NCBI GenBank assembly: GCA_900322175.1
Contig: ONYZ01000028.1
Coordinates: forward strand, 1 to 36,968
Length of the DNA stretch: 36,968 nucleotides
Reading direction: 5' to 3'
Origin: an uncultured Prevotella sp.
GTDB taxonomy: Bacteria > Bacteroidota > Bacteroidia > Bacteroidales > Bacteroidaceae
Translations under genes and position numbers: made by a program
Shown here: one piece after another, positions 5,979 through 14,408 of the stretch
Position numbering within the stretch: the first letter of the stretch is position 1
Layout: every line of letters begins with the position of its first letter
Notes under the pieces: generated by a model
The model's database searches: none
What the model was told of the DNA's origin: nothing
The model's input: the letters and a program-made list of their open reading frames with translations, nothing else

Positions 5979-6614
5979 ATGACACCACAAATGCAAAGAA
6001 ATGAGCTCCTAGCTCAGACGATTATCAAGAATCTGAAGCGTCGCCACATAGAAGGTTTCTATTGTGGGACGGCAGAAGAGGCTGTGAAGAAAGTTTCCGA
6101 GCTTATCGACGACGGAAGCAGTGTGACATGGGGCGGTACAATGACGGTTCGCGACTTGGGGATTCCGCAATACCTGAAAGATCGTGGCACGTTGGAGGTG
6201 CTCGACCGCGACCTCGCTGAAACGCCAGAGGAGAAGTTGTCGATTTATCTCAAGGCTTTCTCGGCCGATGTTTATCTGTCCAGTGCCAACGCTATCTCTG
6301 AGGACGGCGTCATCGTGAACATCGATGGCAACGGAAACCGCGTGGCTGCTATAACTTGGGGGCCCAAGAAGGTTATCTTCGTCATTGGCCTGAACAAAGT
6401 GGCTCAGAATGTAGAGGCTGCTCTCGCCAGGGCACGCAGCACGGCATCGCCCATAAACGCAGCCAGTTTCGACATCCATACGCCTTGCCGTACTGATGGC
6501 GTGTGCCATAACTGCAACTCACCGGAATGTATCTGTAATTACGTCCACTTTCTCCGTAACTCACCACAAGGCCGCCATGTAGTAGTGCTGGTAGGTGAAA
6601 CCCTAGGATATTGA
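5979..6614 (+). CDS. LUD-domain protein (LutC/YkgG-like)
   Basis: A 211-aa protein of the LUD (DUF162) family. The pattern EEAVKKVSELIDDGSSVTWGGTMTV and DVYLSSANAISEDGVIVNIDGNGNRVAA fits LutC-type subunits, which serve in lactate-oxidation complexes with iron-sulfur partners. A Cys-rich stretch near the C-terminus (CRTDGVCHNCNSPECIC) may bind metal. No lutA or lutB partner lies nearby, so a role in lactate use is not supported here; solitary LUD proteins are common in Bacteroidetes. It forms an operon with the upstream phosphatase. Confidence 0.88.
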   Translation: MTPQMQRNELLAQTIIKNLKRRHIEGFYCGTAEEAVKKVSELIDDGSSVTWGGTMTVRDLGIPQYLKDRGTLEVLDRDLAETPEEKLSIYLKAFSADVYLSSANAISEDGVIVNIDGNGNRVAAITWGPKKVIFVIGLNKVAQNVEAALARARSTASPINAASFDIHTPCRTDGVCHNCNSPECICNYVHFLRNSPQGRHVVVLVGETLGY

Positions 6615-6688
6615 TGAGTGTGGCAAAGGATAATCCTGATGTTATGTATCTACCATACTCCGCTGAAAACCAATTTTATCTGATAAAA

Positions 6689-6734
6689 ATGGAACAGACT
6701 AGGTCCAGAACTCCTTCTCGCCGGTCTGTTCCAT
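6689..6734. repeat. 11-bp inverted repeat at the end of the zinc-ribbon gene
   Basis: ATGGAACAGAC (6689-6699) and GTCTGTTCCAT (6724-6734) are perfect reverse complements 24 bases apart, spanning the stop of the minus-strand gene. It may act as a weak terminator between the convergent genes; there is no T-run. Confidence 0.4.
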
Positions 6735-6992
6735 CTCGCCTTGACACCGTGGGCAGGTGTGTTTATCCCATATCTTTATATTATCGCTGCCGCACTGCAG
6801 ACACAGACGGCCCACCTCGCTTCGGTATGATGGGGCCACGTCGGCAATGATTCCGCCCACTACGATGTTCTGGATAGTATGGCAGTCGGGGCACGATACG
6901 GCCGTAATCTCCTGACGAAAGAGCCCGCGCCCTTCGTACACCTCGGCCTCGTAGCCGCATTGCTTACAGCGATATTTAAGTTTCCATGCCAT
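6699..6992 (-). CDS. Small zinc-ribbon protein
   Basis: A 97-aa cytoplasmic protein with four Cys pairs: CKQCG near the start, CPDC at about 35, CLQCGSDN at about 65 and CPRCQGEM at about 80. They probably form two treble-clef or rubredoxin-like zinc sites. A second ATG one codon upstream (6995) is equally possible. It is the third gene of a minus-strand cluster behind the SGNH hydrolase and the TIGR04076-type protein. The function is unknown. Confidence 0.82.
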   Translation of the reverse strand: MAWKLKYRCKQCGYEAEVYEGRGLFRQEITAVSCPDCHTIQNIVVGGIIADVAPSYRSEVGRLCLQCGSDNIKIWDKHTCPRCQGEMEQTGEKEFWT

Positions 6993-7020
6993 CAATATCC
7001 AAGTCTATTCTACCACTTGA

Positions 7021-7380
7021 CTATCGTCGAGCTCCTCCTCGCTCGGCAGAGTCGATGCAAGCATCACTCTGCTCTTGCTCGTTAGTCACTTCGATATAAA
7101 AACTGAACGGACGGAAACCGTCGTTGCAACTGATCATCGCACTCATCGGGTTCTGCATCCATCCGTCGTAGAAGTTGCCCTCACCCCGAGCCAGCGACTC
7201 TACGAACTGGCGCATGGAGCTCCATGCCGACGGACACATGCCTTCGGGCTGCTGGCCGTCGATGGAAATCCACTGCTGGCTCTCCCTGACATCGCAAGTG
7301 TGCTGGATAGGGTTCTCGTATTTTGCCATCAGATCCGGATAGACTGTCTGGCGGATGGCGGTGATTCGTACTTTGTTCAT
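7021..7380 (-). CDS. TIGR04076-family protein
   Basis: A 119-aa soluble protein. It shows the TIGR04076 pattern: MNKVRITAIRQTVYPDLM, GQQPEGMCPSAWSSM, GNFYDGWMQNPMSAMISCND and GFRPFSFYIEV, with conserved Cys at CPSAW and SCNDG. The biochemical function is unknown. The final 15 residues (SDACIDSAERGGARR) lie beyond the family core. It starts nine bases after the SGNH hydrolase stop and is followed by the zinc-ribbon gene, so the three are likely one transcript. Confidence 0.85.
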   Translation of the reverse strand: MNKVRITAIRQTVYPDLMAKYENPIQHTCDVRESQQWISIDGQQPEGMCPSAWSSMRQFVESLARGEGNFYDGWMQNPMSAMISCNDGFRPFSFYIEVTNEQEQSDACIDSAERGGARR

Positions 7381-7389
7381 GTATTTTAT

Positions 7390-8541
7390 TTAGTATTGTT
7401 CCTCGTGGTCGTAGCGGGGCATGTGGCGGATTGTCATTTTGTGCACGGCGGCCTGAGCCATAGCCTCGTAGGCACGCTCGCTGGGGTGCAGATGGTCGCC
7501 ACTGTCGTAGCCATCGGCAAAGGCCTTGGGATTGGTGTTGCTGCGTACGGCGGCATCGAAGTCGATGCATCCGTCGAAGATGGACGATGTGCGCAGCCAC
7601 TCGTTAAACTCCTGTCGCATGCGGTCGCGGTCTTCATTGTACGTGCGCCAACCGTATATCGGCAGCAGTGTGCCGCTCCATACCTTCATTCCCATGGCCT
7701 TGGCCGGCTTCACGTATATCTCCTTTACGGCGTGCTCCATCTCGTAAACGGTGGGCAGGTCGCTCCACGGGCGGAATGGGTTGACATCCTCGCCCACGGG
7801 GTGGATTATGTCGTTGATGCCGTGCTGGATTATCACATCTGTTGCGCCAGCCACCTGCATCTCAATGGGGAATCGGGTGGCGCCTTTCAGTCCGTAGGCC
7901 TGGTATGTGATGCAGTCGTATTGGCGCAGTATGCGGGTGCCGCTTACGGCTCGGCGGATGATGGCAGCGTTAGATCCGAACGCCAGTTGCGCCATATAGT
8001 CAGGCCACGACTGGGCTGTGATAGAGTCACCATAGCACACTATAGCGCGATTGTCAGCCGAGGTGAGCACGTCGATGGTATTCAGAAAGTAGAACCAGTT
8101 AGTGTGGCGTGTTAGGTCTAGCGGCAACTCTTCGGCCTCGGCGTAGTCGCCATACGAGTAGAACCCCTTCGACAACGGCCCCGTGACGAGTGTGCCGCTG
8201 TTCATCTGCGTGTAGCCGGCCATATACATGCTCACCTCTATCGTGTCGCCGCGGTTCACTGCGTGGCTGATGGCGTCGCTTTCAGTCTCCTTGCCGGGCA
8301 TCAGCGTCACTCCGGTTTCGCCGCCGAAGGTGATGGGCGTGCGGTCCACCAGCACCTTGTCGAGTGTCACCGGCTCGGTGCCTGTAAGGTTAGAGAATCG
8401 GAATCTCAACTGGCTGCCGCTGAACGGCATTCTCACGGGGTATCGCAGCGTCAGGTCCTTGGCATAGATAGCCTCGCTGCGGTTGGTTATCGATGTGGCA
8501 TTGCCCCAGCAAGCCACCCATTTCGTGTCGTTGTTGCTCAT
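7390..8541 (-). CDS. SGNH/GDSL-family hydrolase
   Basis: A 383-aa esterase-like protein. An N-terminal beta-rich domain (about 1-160) precedes the catalytic SGNH domain. Block I is YGDSITAQ with Ser at about 173, the block III Asn is in HGINDI (about 243), and the catalytic pair is in GDHLHPS (Asp about 349, His 352). The Gly/Asn oxyanion blocks are present. No signal peptide is seen. The start at 8541 is chosen because a -7 box TATCTTTG lies only 20 bases upstream, so longer upstream open sequence is not translated. The substrate is probably an acyl or acetyl ester of a sugar; this is inferred from the family only. Confidence 0.9.
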   Translation of the reverse strand: MSNNDTKWVACWGNATSITNRSEAIYAKDLTLRYPVRMPFSGSQLRFRFSNLTGTEPVTLDKVLVDRTPITFGGETGVTLMPGKETESDAISHAVNRGDTIEVSMYMAGYTQMNSGTLVTGPLSKGFYSYGDYAEAEELPLDLTRHTNWFYFLNTIDVLTSADNRAIVCYGDSITAQSWPDYMAQLAFGSNAAIIRRAVSGTRILRQYDCITYQAYGLKGATRFPIEMQVAGATDVIIQHGINDIIHPVGEDVNPFRPWSDLPTVYEMEHAVKEIYVKPAKAMGMKVWSGTLLPIYGWRTYNEDRDRMRQEFNEWLRTSSIFDGCIDFDAAVRSNTNPKAFADGYDSGDHLHPSERAYEAMAQAAVHKMTIRHMPRYDHEEQY

Positions 8542-8560
8542 ATCTTCAATGTTTTTTGGG

Positions 8561-8568
8561 CAAAGATA
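8561..8568 (-). promoter_or_regulatory. -7 box TATCTTTG of the SGNH hydrolase operon
   Basis: On the minus strand it matches TAnnTTTG 20 bases before the ATG at 8541; this decides the start codon. Confidence 0.65.
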
Positions 8569-8622
8569 GCACTTTTTCTTTGTTTTCCAGTGATTATCGC
8601 AGTTTTTTAGTGATAAATAACA

Positions 8623-8648
8623 GAGGCCCGCCGCAGATGGCGAGCCTC
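8623..8648 (-). terminator. Terminator of the efflux operon
   Basis: Read on the minus strand, GAGGCTCGCC pairs with GGCGGGCCTC (one G-U) around a 6-base loop, followed by TGTTATTT. It lies just after the TolC-type gene stop at 8657. Confidence 0.75.
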
Positions 8649-8656
8649 GTTTCCTG

Positions 8657-10030
8657 TTATTGTCCCGATGCCTGGCGGTATTCCAGTAGCTTGTTCTGAT
8701 AATCGGCAAAGGCGTCGGTATGCTTGTCGCGCGCCTGCTGATATAGCAGCTGAGCCTCTAGCAGATCGCTCATCCTCGATGTGCCTGCCCGGTAGTAATT
8801 GCGGTTCAGTCGCAGATTCTCTTCGGCCTGCTCGATGCTGCGCTGGGCCAACAGCAGTTGCTGGCGGCTCTCTTCCACACCGTTCCAGGCGTTCTGCATG
8901 CGTATCTGTAGCAGTTGGCTGTTGTCGGCCAACTGTTCTTGAGCCTTCTGGTGCTCTATCTTGCGTCGCTTGATGGCGTGGCTGCCGCCCCACCAGTCGG
9001 TGATAGGCACACTGACGGTGGCAAACACCATGCCGAAACTGTGATTGTTCTCCATCAGATTGTGATAGGTATATCCGGCGCCTACGGCCAAGTTGGGCAG
9101 ATTCTCGCCCACGGCCATCCGGTGCTGTAGCCGCGTGGCCTCAACCTGTTTTTGCAGTAGCTGGTACTCGGGCAAGCCGTTTACATTAAACATTAAACAT
9201 GAAACATTAAACTTTTCAGGCAAAGATGTTTTGAAGGTGATGGAGAACGAGGTGTCGCGGAGGCCGCAGTATTGCGATAGCAGCAGGCGGACGATGGTGA
9301 TGCCATTCTGCAGTTTTAGCTTCTGACTGGCGATGTCGTTTTGTCGCAGTTGCACCTGTAACAAGTCGTTGCGCATAGCCACACCAGCACGCACAGCCAC
9401 ATCTACATCTTTATATATATCGCGTAGCAGCGTGTCGACAGCCTGGATGGTTTTCATCTTTTCCTGCAGCGAGGCCAGCTGCCAGAAGTATTGTTCGGCA
9501 GTCTTCTCCACCTCGTTTCCTGACAGTTGCAGTTGCAGCCTGCTGACGTCCTCGCCCACCTTGGCCAGTCTGTTGCCATTTACGATACGTCCGCCGGCAA
9601 ACACTGGTTGTACAGCCATTATAGAGCCCAGCGTGCCGTTCTTCATCATCGAAATGCTGATGGGGTTGGCCAGTGCAGCCAGCGCCTCGGCAGGAAACGC
9701 CTGTGCCAGTGCCGGCCCCAGTTCGGCCGGGATAACCTCAGACGGGTTGACGGTGGTTTGCGCCATACCCTTGTTGGCATTAAACCAGAGTCCGGTACCG
9801 CTCACGTTGGGGAAGTACTTAGTGAACGCTTCCTTGCGCTGCTGCTGGGCAGCCTCGATATTATGTTGCGCCGAGTGGATGGCGATGTTATTCTGCAGCG
9901 CAGAGTCCTTGATCTGCTGTAGGGTAAGACTCTCCCCCTGCCCCTCCCTGTCAGGGAGGGGGGGAGATACTTGGGCAAATGCAGATAGTGCTGATATAAG
10001 CAGGGATAATGTTATAATTTGTTTTTTCAT
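8657..10030 (-). CDS. TolC-family outer membrane efflux channel
   Basis: A 457-aa outer membrane factor and third gene of the RND operon. A signal peptide (MKKQIITLSLLISALSAFAQ) is followed by two TolC repeats rich in long coiled helices (LQQIKDSALQNNIAIHSAQHN..., ARDKHTDAFADYQNKLLEYRQ). It forms the exit duct for the pump at 10059-13157. Two short repeats have been inserted in frame: SPPLPDREGQGES just after the signal peptide (a C/G-rich palindrome, 9931-9968) and FNVSCLMFNVN in the middle (9183-9213). Both lie where loops can be tolerated. It starts 28 bases after the pump stop. Confidence 0.93.
   Translation of the reverse strand: MKKQIITLSLLISALSAFAQVSPPLPDREGQGESLTLQQIKDSALQNNIAIHSAQHNIEAAQQQRKEAFTKYFPNVSGTGLWFNANKGMAQTTVNPSEVIPAELGPALAQAFPAEALAALANPISISMMKNGTLGSIMAVQPVFAGGRIVNGNRLAKVGEDVSRLQLQLSGNEVEKTAEQYFWQLASLQEKMKTIQAVDTLLRDIYKDVDVAVRAGVAMRNDLLQVQLRQNDIASQKLKLQNGITIVRLLLSQYCGLRDTSFSITFKTSLPEKFNVSCLMFNVNGLPEYQLLQKQVEATRLQHRMAVGENLPNLAVGAGYTYHNLMENNHSFGMVFATVSVPITDWWGGSHAIKRRKIEHQKAQEQLADNSQLLQIRMQNAWNGVEESRQQLLLAQRSIEQAEENLRLNRNYYRAGTSRMSDLLEAQLLYQQARDKHTDAFADYQNKLLEYRQASGQ
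9183..9213. repeat. In-frame tandem repeat in the TolC-type gene
   Basis: Units of ACATTAA (ACATTAAACATTAAACATGAAACATTAAAC) are inserted in the coding sequence and add FNVSCLMFNVN without breaking the frame. Confidence 0.65.
9931..9968. repeat. C/G-rich palindromic repeat inside the TolC-type gene
   Basis: CCCCTCCCTGTCAGGGAGGGG forms the core palindrome and encodes part of SPPLPDREGQGES. The reverse complement shares the core ACAGGGAGGGG...GGG.GAG with the element at 10061-10096. Confidence 0.75.
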
Positions 10031-10058
10031 TGTGGTAAATGTTTAATTATCAATCCAT

Positions 10059-13000
10059 TTACTCCCTTCCCTCACAGGGAGGGGTTTGGGTGAGAGGCTT
10101 TCTCACCTTCCAATAAACTACAGGCAGCATGGTGACTACCATGATGAGCGAGCCAATACCACCGGCAAAGATGGTTACACCCACGGGCATCCAGAACGAA
10201 CTCTGGGCGATAATCATCGGCACCACACCTACGGCCGTGGTGGCCGTAGTAAGGAATATAGGCACCATGCGACGCTTGCCGGCATCGTAGGCAGCCTGCT
10301 TAACGGGCATACCTTTCTTAATCAGGTCGTTGGCATGCTCAAAGATAAGTATTTCGTTACGCATAATCATACCCATCAGCGTGATGAGTCCGAAGATGGA
10401 GGTAAGACCCAGTGCGCGGTTCATCAGTCCCAGACCGATGAGTGCACCAGGAATCATCAGCGCCAGAGCCACCATACACACGGTGGTAACACCATACTTC
10501 TTGAAGTTGAAAAGCAGGAAGAAGAACACGATGACCTCAGCAATGGCTATTCCGCCAAAGATCTGTGGAAGGGCCTCGTCGCCGTATTCTATCTCGCCGC
10601 CCACCTCGGTGCGAACACCCTGTGGCAGGTCTATCTCTTCGTTCATGATGCGGGCAATCTCCTTCTCGATAGGAGCAGTGAACACGCCCTGTGCAAACTG
10701 AGCCGTGACGGTAATGCAGCGCTCGCCACCACGATGCACTATGCGGCTCTCGCTCCACTTGGGCTGCACCTTAGCTATTTGGCGTAGCGGAATAGTGCTG
10801 TTGACACTATGAACGCCACCCGACAGAAGCGACATGGGCGATGTGATGCCAAGATTCTGGATGTCGCCAAACGTCATATCGGTATCGTCCTTCACCACGA
10901 TGGGCAGTTCGTAATTGCCCTCCCAAATCTGGCCCACACGCAGGTCGGAAGATGTGGCGCTGAGTGCCAACTGGGCCGTGGTGCGGGTGATGCCAAGCTG
11001 AGCCGAAGTGACGGGATCGAGCTCGACATTGATGATGGGATAAGGCTGCAGATAGTCGGTGTGCACCCACTCCAGTTCGGGCATCTGGCGCATGCGGTCC
11101 ATCAGTCGTTCGGCTGCCACATGCAGCGAGTCGATGTTTTCGCCATAGAATCGGTACTCGAGTTCGCTCACCTCGAGATAGTCCAAACGCTTGAACTTGA
11201 CGTAGGCATTGGGGAACGCCTCGCTGAGCTGCGGCTGATACTGCGCCAGGAGGTCGATAGTAGCCTTGTCGCTCTTGGTGTTGACGATGAACTGCGCATA
11301 GTTGGCACCAGCCATCTGGGGAGCATAGGCATCCATGAATCGTGGCGACGAACAACCCAGGAATCCGGTTATGCTAGTGATGCGATCGTCCTTGGCCAAG
11401 ACATTGTGCACGGAATCGGCTATCACCTCGGTCTCGGCCAGTCCCTTGCCCTCGGGCAGATATATCTCCACCGCAAACTGGTCGCGGTCGGCGTATGGGA
11501 ACAGGCGAATCTTGAGCGTGGGCGCGATGAGACACGACAACAAGATGACTGCGATGCCACCATAGATAGTGAGACGAGGATGTGCAAAGGTAAAATCAAG
11601 TACCTTGTCGTATGTGCGCTGCACCCACTTTGTTATCGCATTTCCGTCCGTACTCACCTTATCGGGCTTAATGATACGTGTTTCGAGGAATGGTATCACG
11701 GTGACTGCCAGGAACAGCGACACCATGAGATTGATTGTGATGGTGACGGGGAAATCCTCAAGACAGTCGTGGAACATGCCCTTCATAGTGATGAGGAACG
11801 GATAGAAGATGGCACAGATACAGATGGTGGCCAACAGCATGGGCATGAAGTACTGACGGGCCGACTCGATGGCAGCATCGTGCGGTTTAAAGCCCTTGCC
11901 TAGATACTCCAGGTAGCCGTCGATGACCACTATCGAATTGTCTACAATCATACCCAACACCACTATCAGCGCCGCCAGCGTTACGATGTTCAGTTCGATG
12001 CCCATCATATACATGATAGCCACGCTGACAAACGTGCTGAGCGGGATGGTGATGGCAGCCACGATGGCCGAACGGATGGGAAACAGCACCATCATCACCA
12101 GGATGATGATGAGCATCGATATCAGCAGGTCGCGCAGGAAGTCGCTTACGCTCATTGCCACTACTTTAGGTTTGTCGGCTATGCGGGTAACCTTCACGTC
12201 TGTAGGCAGTTCGTTCTGGCGGAAGTCGTTCAGCACCCGGTCCACCTGCTCACCGTACTGCACCACATTGTTGCCTGGTGTCATCTCCATCGACAGGAGC
12301 ACACAAGGATGTCCATCCTGCTCGATACGACTCGACATGGGTTCGTATTCGCGCTTAACTGTAGCCACATCGCGCACACGGGCCACCTTGCCTGTGACGG
12401 GATCAGAGAAGATTATCTGGTTGGCTATCTCCTCCTCACTGTTCTCCTGAGCCTCTACATGGATAGGTATCTGCTGGTCGTCGTCGCTGATGCTACCGCT
12501 CATCGTGGTGATACCCTGTGCCTGCAAGCGTGAAAAAAGCATCTGCTGCCCAATGCCATAGGCCTGCAGTCTCTGACGGTCGACATATAGCGATATCTGC
12601 TCCTTCTGTTCGCCAAACAGCTTTACATTCGCTACTGAAGGAATGCGGCGCAATCGGTCGCTCAGGTCGTCGCTGTACTGCTTCAGTTCGCGATAGCTGC
12701 GCTGGTCGCTCTCGATGGCAATAAGCAGCGCCGATGTATTGCCGAAGTCATCGTTCACCACGATGGCCAGCACACCGCTGGGCAACTGGGCCTTGAAACC
12801 ATTCAGGCCGTGCTTGATCTTGCTCCACACCTCGTCCTTATTGTTCACATCGTCATTAAGCTTAACCATCATGATACACATGCCATTTTGCGACTGTGTG
12901 GTGGTCTTCAGTCGGTTAACCTCGCCATAGGTGAAGAGGTAACGCTCAAGCGGACGGGCCACCTGCTGCTCTACCTCCTCGCTGGTAGCGCCAGGATATA

Positions 13001-13157
13001 CGGCCACAACCACACCCTGACGGATGGTGGCGTGCGGAAACTCATCCTTAGGCATGATATACATGCCATAGATGCCCATCACAAACAGTATGCCGATGAT
13101 GAGCAATGTTATCGAGTAATGCTCCAACAGCCATCGGAGCCAGTTTACATTCTTCAT
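10059..13157 (-). CDS. RND-family efflux pump inner-membrane permease
   Basis: A 1032-aa proton-driven transporter of the AcrB/HAE1-like group. An N-terminal helix (about 15-35) is followed by a periplasmic porter domain (DEFPHATIRQGVVVAVYPGATSEEVE...), helices 2-6 with GMIVDNSIVVID in helix 4 (the proton-relay position has Asp-Asn rather than Asp-Asp), a second porter half, and C-terminal helices ending near MLPVVYWKVRK. Start ATG 13157 is chosen; a TTG at 13166 lies inside a repeat. The last residues LTQTPPCEGRE and the stop come from a palindromic repeat (10061-10096). It lies between the adaptor and TolC genes. The drug or lipid substrate cannot be predicted. Confidence 0.94.
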   Translation of the reverse strand: MKNVNWLRWLLEHYSITLLIIGILFVMGIYGMYIMPKDEFPHATIRQGVVVAVYPGATSEEVEQQVARPLERYLFTYGEVNRLKTTTQSQNGMCIMMVKLNDDVNNKDEVWSKIKHGLNGFKAQLPSGVLAIVVNDDFGNTSALLIAIESDQRSYRELKQYSDDLSDRLRRIPSVANVKLFGEQKEQISLYVDRQRLQAYGIGQQMLFSRLQAQGITTMSGSISDDDQQIPIHVEAQENSEEEIANQIIFSDPVTGKVARVRDVATVKREYEPMSSRIEQDGHPCVLLSMEMTPGNNVVQYGEQVDRVLNDFRQNELPTDVKVTRIADKPKVVAMSVSDFLRDLLISMLIIILVMMVLFPIRSAIVAAITIPLSTFVSVAIMYMMGIELNIVTLAALIVVLGMIVDNSIVVIDGYLEYLGKGFKPHDAAIESARQYFMPMLLATICICAIFYPFLITMKGMFHDCLEDFPVTITINLMVSLFLAVTVIPFLETRIIKPDKVSTDGNAITKWVQRTYDKVLDFTFAHPRLTIYGGIAVILLSCLIAPTLKIRLFPYADRDQFAVEIYLPEGKGLAETEVIADSVHNVLAKDDRITSITGFLGCSSPRFMDAYAPQMAGANYAQFIVNTKSDKATIDLLAQYQPQLSEAFPNAYVKFKRLDYLEVSELEYRFYGENIDSLHVAAERLMDRMRQMPELEWVHTDYLQPYPIINVELDPVTSAQLGITRTTAQLALSATSSDLRVGQIWEGNYELPIVVKDDTDMTFGDIQNLGITSPMSLLSGGVHSVNSTIPLRQIAKVQPKWSESRIVHRGGERCITVTAQFAQGVFTAPIEKEIARIMNEEIDLPQGVRTEVGGEIEYGDEALPQIFGGIAIAEVIVFFFLLFNFKKYGVTTVCMVALALMIPGALIGLGLMNRALGLTSIFGLITLMGMIMRNEILIFEHANDLIKKGMPVKQAAYDAGKRRMVPIFLTTATTAVGVVPMIIAQSSFWMPVGVTIFAGGIGSLIMVVTMLPVVYWKVRKPLTQTPPCEGRE
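10061..10096. repeat. Palindromic repeat supplying the 3' end of the pump gene
   Basis: TCCCTCACAGGGAGGGG with flanking C-rich and GGGTGAG arms is the same family as the element at 9931-9968, in opposite orientation. It encodes the last 11 codons of the pump and its stop. Confidence 0.7.
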
Positions 13158-13159
13158 AA

Positions 13160-13188
13160 TTGTCAATTATCAATTTTCAATTGTCAAT
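13160..13188. repeat. TCAATT-type repeat between pump and adaptor genes
   Basis: Iterated TCAATT(A/T/G) units fill the 30-base gap. It is the same family as the 14-mers inside the AraC gene at 14957-14988. Confidence 0.65.
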
Positions 13189-14234
13189 TAGAAAACAACT
13201 TTCGTGTTTTCGCTAAGTTTCTGATATCCCTCGGTAACTATGCGGCAACCTTCTGTGATGCCATCAGTGATGGCAATGCGATTACCCATAGTTTCGTCCG
13301 TACGTACGGCAGCACGATGCGCAGTGCTGTCACCGGCCACCTGCCACACAAACAGCGAGCCATCTGCCTTGCGCTGAACAGCCGTCACGGGAATCATGGG
13401 GACGGGTCCATGATTCGGCTGCAAGCCGGAATCACGCGACCTGTCCCCGTGATTTCCAAACTGCACGCTAGCCACCATGCCTGGCAGCAACTTGCGCTCG
13501 GCATTGGCCACGTTGATACGTATATCATAAGTATGCGTGAGAGCATCGGCCTGCACACCCTTCTCTATCCGTCCACCAGCGAAACTGCTGTTGATGGCAT
13601 CTACCTTAATAATAGAAGATGTGTTGGCACCTAATCCGCTGATTTCTGCCTCGGGGATGGAAACCTTTACCTTTACGGTAGAGATGTCGAGGATGCTGAC
13701 CACAGCCTGCGACGGCATGGCAGTCTCGCCGGCACCCACCAGTTTGCGACCAATGATGCCGCTAACTGGAGCTGTCAGTCGGCAGTCGGCCAGATTTTTC
13801 TTAGCCACCTCGTACTGCGACTTGGCCTGAGCCACCTTACTCTGTATCTCTACCCACTGCACCTCGGGCAGCGATCCATTGTCGTGCAACATCTTGTAGC
13901 GCTCCAGTGCATCGTTAGCCTGATTCATTTGTGCCTCGGCCCCATTAAGCAGGTTGCGTGCCTGGGTGTCGTCCATCTCAGCTATCAATTGTCCGCAACC
14001 CACGGCCTGCCCCTCATTTACCAGCATACGCTTAATCACACCCATGCCAGTAAAGCTGACTGCAGTAGCCTCGCGCTCTTCGACAATGCCTACATACGTT
14101 TGTCCGTTTGTACTCGTGGTAGTCTGTGCCACCTCTGTTTTAACTCTAATAGGAGCTTTAGTGTCTTGTTCCTTTTTGCTCGTACAGCTGCATATCAGCA
14201 TTATGCCCAGCAGCACCATAATGTTTTTGTTCAT
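13188..14234 (-). CDS. RND periplasmic adaptor (membrane fusion) lipoprotein
   Basis: A 348-aa protein and first gene of the efflux operon. The signal peptide ends in a lipobox (ICSC, Cys at about 17), so it is inner-membrane anchored. Order: lipoyl half, alpha hairpin (about 95-150, QMNQANDALERYKMLHDN..., VAQAKSQYEVAKKN), lipoyl half (LTAPVSGIIGRKLVGAGE), beta barrel (TVKVKVSIPEAEIS), membrane-proximal domain. Within the last, the stretch NHGDRSRDSGLQPNHGPVP is an in-frame insertion from a 69-bp palindrome (13389-13457). It links the pump to the TolC-type channel. A promoter -7 box (TACCTTTG) lies 35 bases upstream. Confidence 0.93.
   Translation of the reverse strand: MNKNIMVLLGIMLICSCTSKKEQDTKAPIRVKTEVAQTTTSTNGQTYVGIVEEREATAVSFTGMGVIKRMLVNEGQAVGCGQLIAEMDDTQARNLLNGAEAQMNQANDALERYKMLHDNGSLPEVQWVEIQSKVAQAKSQYEVAKKNLADCRLTAPVSGIIGRKLVGAGETAMPSQAVVSILDISTVKVKVSIPEAEISGLGANTSSIIKVDAINSSFAGGRIEKGVQADALTHTYDIRINVANAERKLLPGMVASVQFGNHGDRSRDSGLQPNHGPVPMIPVTAVQRKADGSLFVWQVAGDSTAHRAAVRTDETMGNRIAITDGITEGCRIVTEGYQKLSENTKVVF
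13389..13457. repeat. 69-bp near-perfect palindrome inside the adaptor gene
   Basis: GGGGACGGGTCCATGATTC...GGCT pairs with AGCCGGAATCACGCGACC...GTCCCC (13398-13448), and the pairing extends outward to 13389 and 13457. It is exactly 23 codons long and the reading frame continues on both sides. It resembles a REP/MITE-like element that has entered a gene. Confidence 0.8.
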
Positions 14235-14269
14235 GTATAACTATGTTTTGATTTCTCACAAATTTTTTG

Positions 14270-14277
14270 CAAAGGTA
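14270..14277 (-). promoter_or_regulatory. -7 box TACCTTTG of the efflux operon
   Basis: On the minus strand it matches TAnnTTTG 35 bases before the adaptor ATG at 14234. Confidence 0.65.
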
Positions 14278-14282
14278 GTGTA

Positions 14283-14376
14283 AAATTAGACATAATTGAT
14301 GTTCTATTTTGCTTATTTTGTTATCGTTTTGATATTAATAGGCGAAATTAAACATAAAAAGCGTCAAATTAGACAT
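14283..14376. promoter_or_regulatory. Three AAATTARACAT boxes between the efflux operon and its regulator
   Basis: AAATTAGACAT (14283-14293), AAATTAAACAT (14345-14355) and AAATTAGACAT (14366-14376) are in the same orientation. The last two are 21 bp apart, two helical turns, as expected for the two half-sites of an AraC-type protein. The first sits just upstream of the efflux -7 box. Confidence 0.55.
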
Positions 14377-14404
14377 TAATTTTGCAGAATTATGACTAAA
14401 TTTG
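14377..14404 (+). promoter_or_regulatory. -7 boxes of the AraC-type regulator gene
   Basis: TAATTTTG (14377-14384) and TAAATTTG (14397-14404) both match TAnnTTTG. The first gives a leader of about 20 bases; the second would give a nearly leaderless transcript, as the ATG is at 14409. Confidence 0.5.
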
Positions 14405-14408
14405 CAAC

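Noticed and set aside
7075-8115. Long plus-strand open frame opposite the SGNH hydrolase
   Set aside because: It is antisense to a gene with clear catalytic motifs, has no recognisable family and no promoter; the composition reflects the GC-rich coding strand.
10809-11903. Open frame of 364 codons opposite the RND pump
   Set aside because: Complement of a conserved transporter gene; His/Gln/Asp-rich translation typical of antisense frames.
13158-13166. TTG start for the RND pump at 13166
   Set aside because: It lies in the intergenic TCAATT repeat; ATG at 13157 gives the normal N-terminus.
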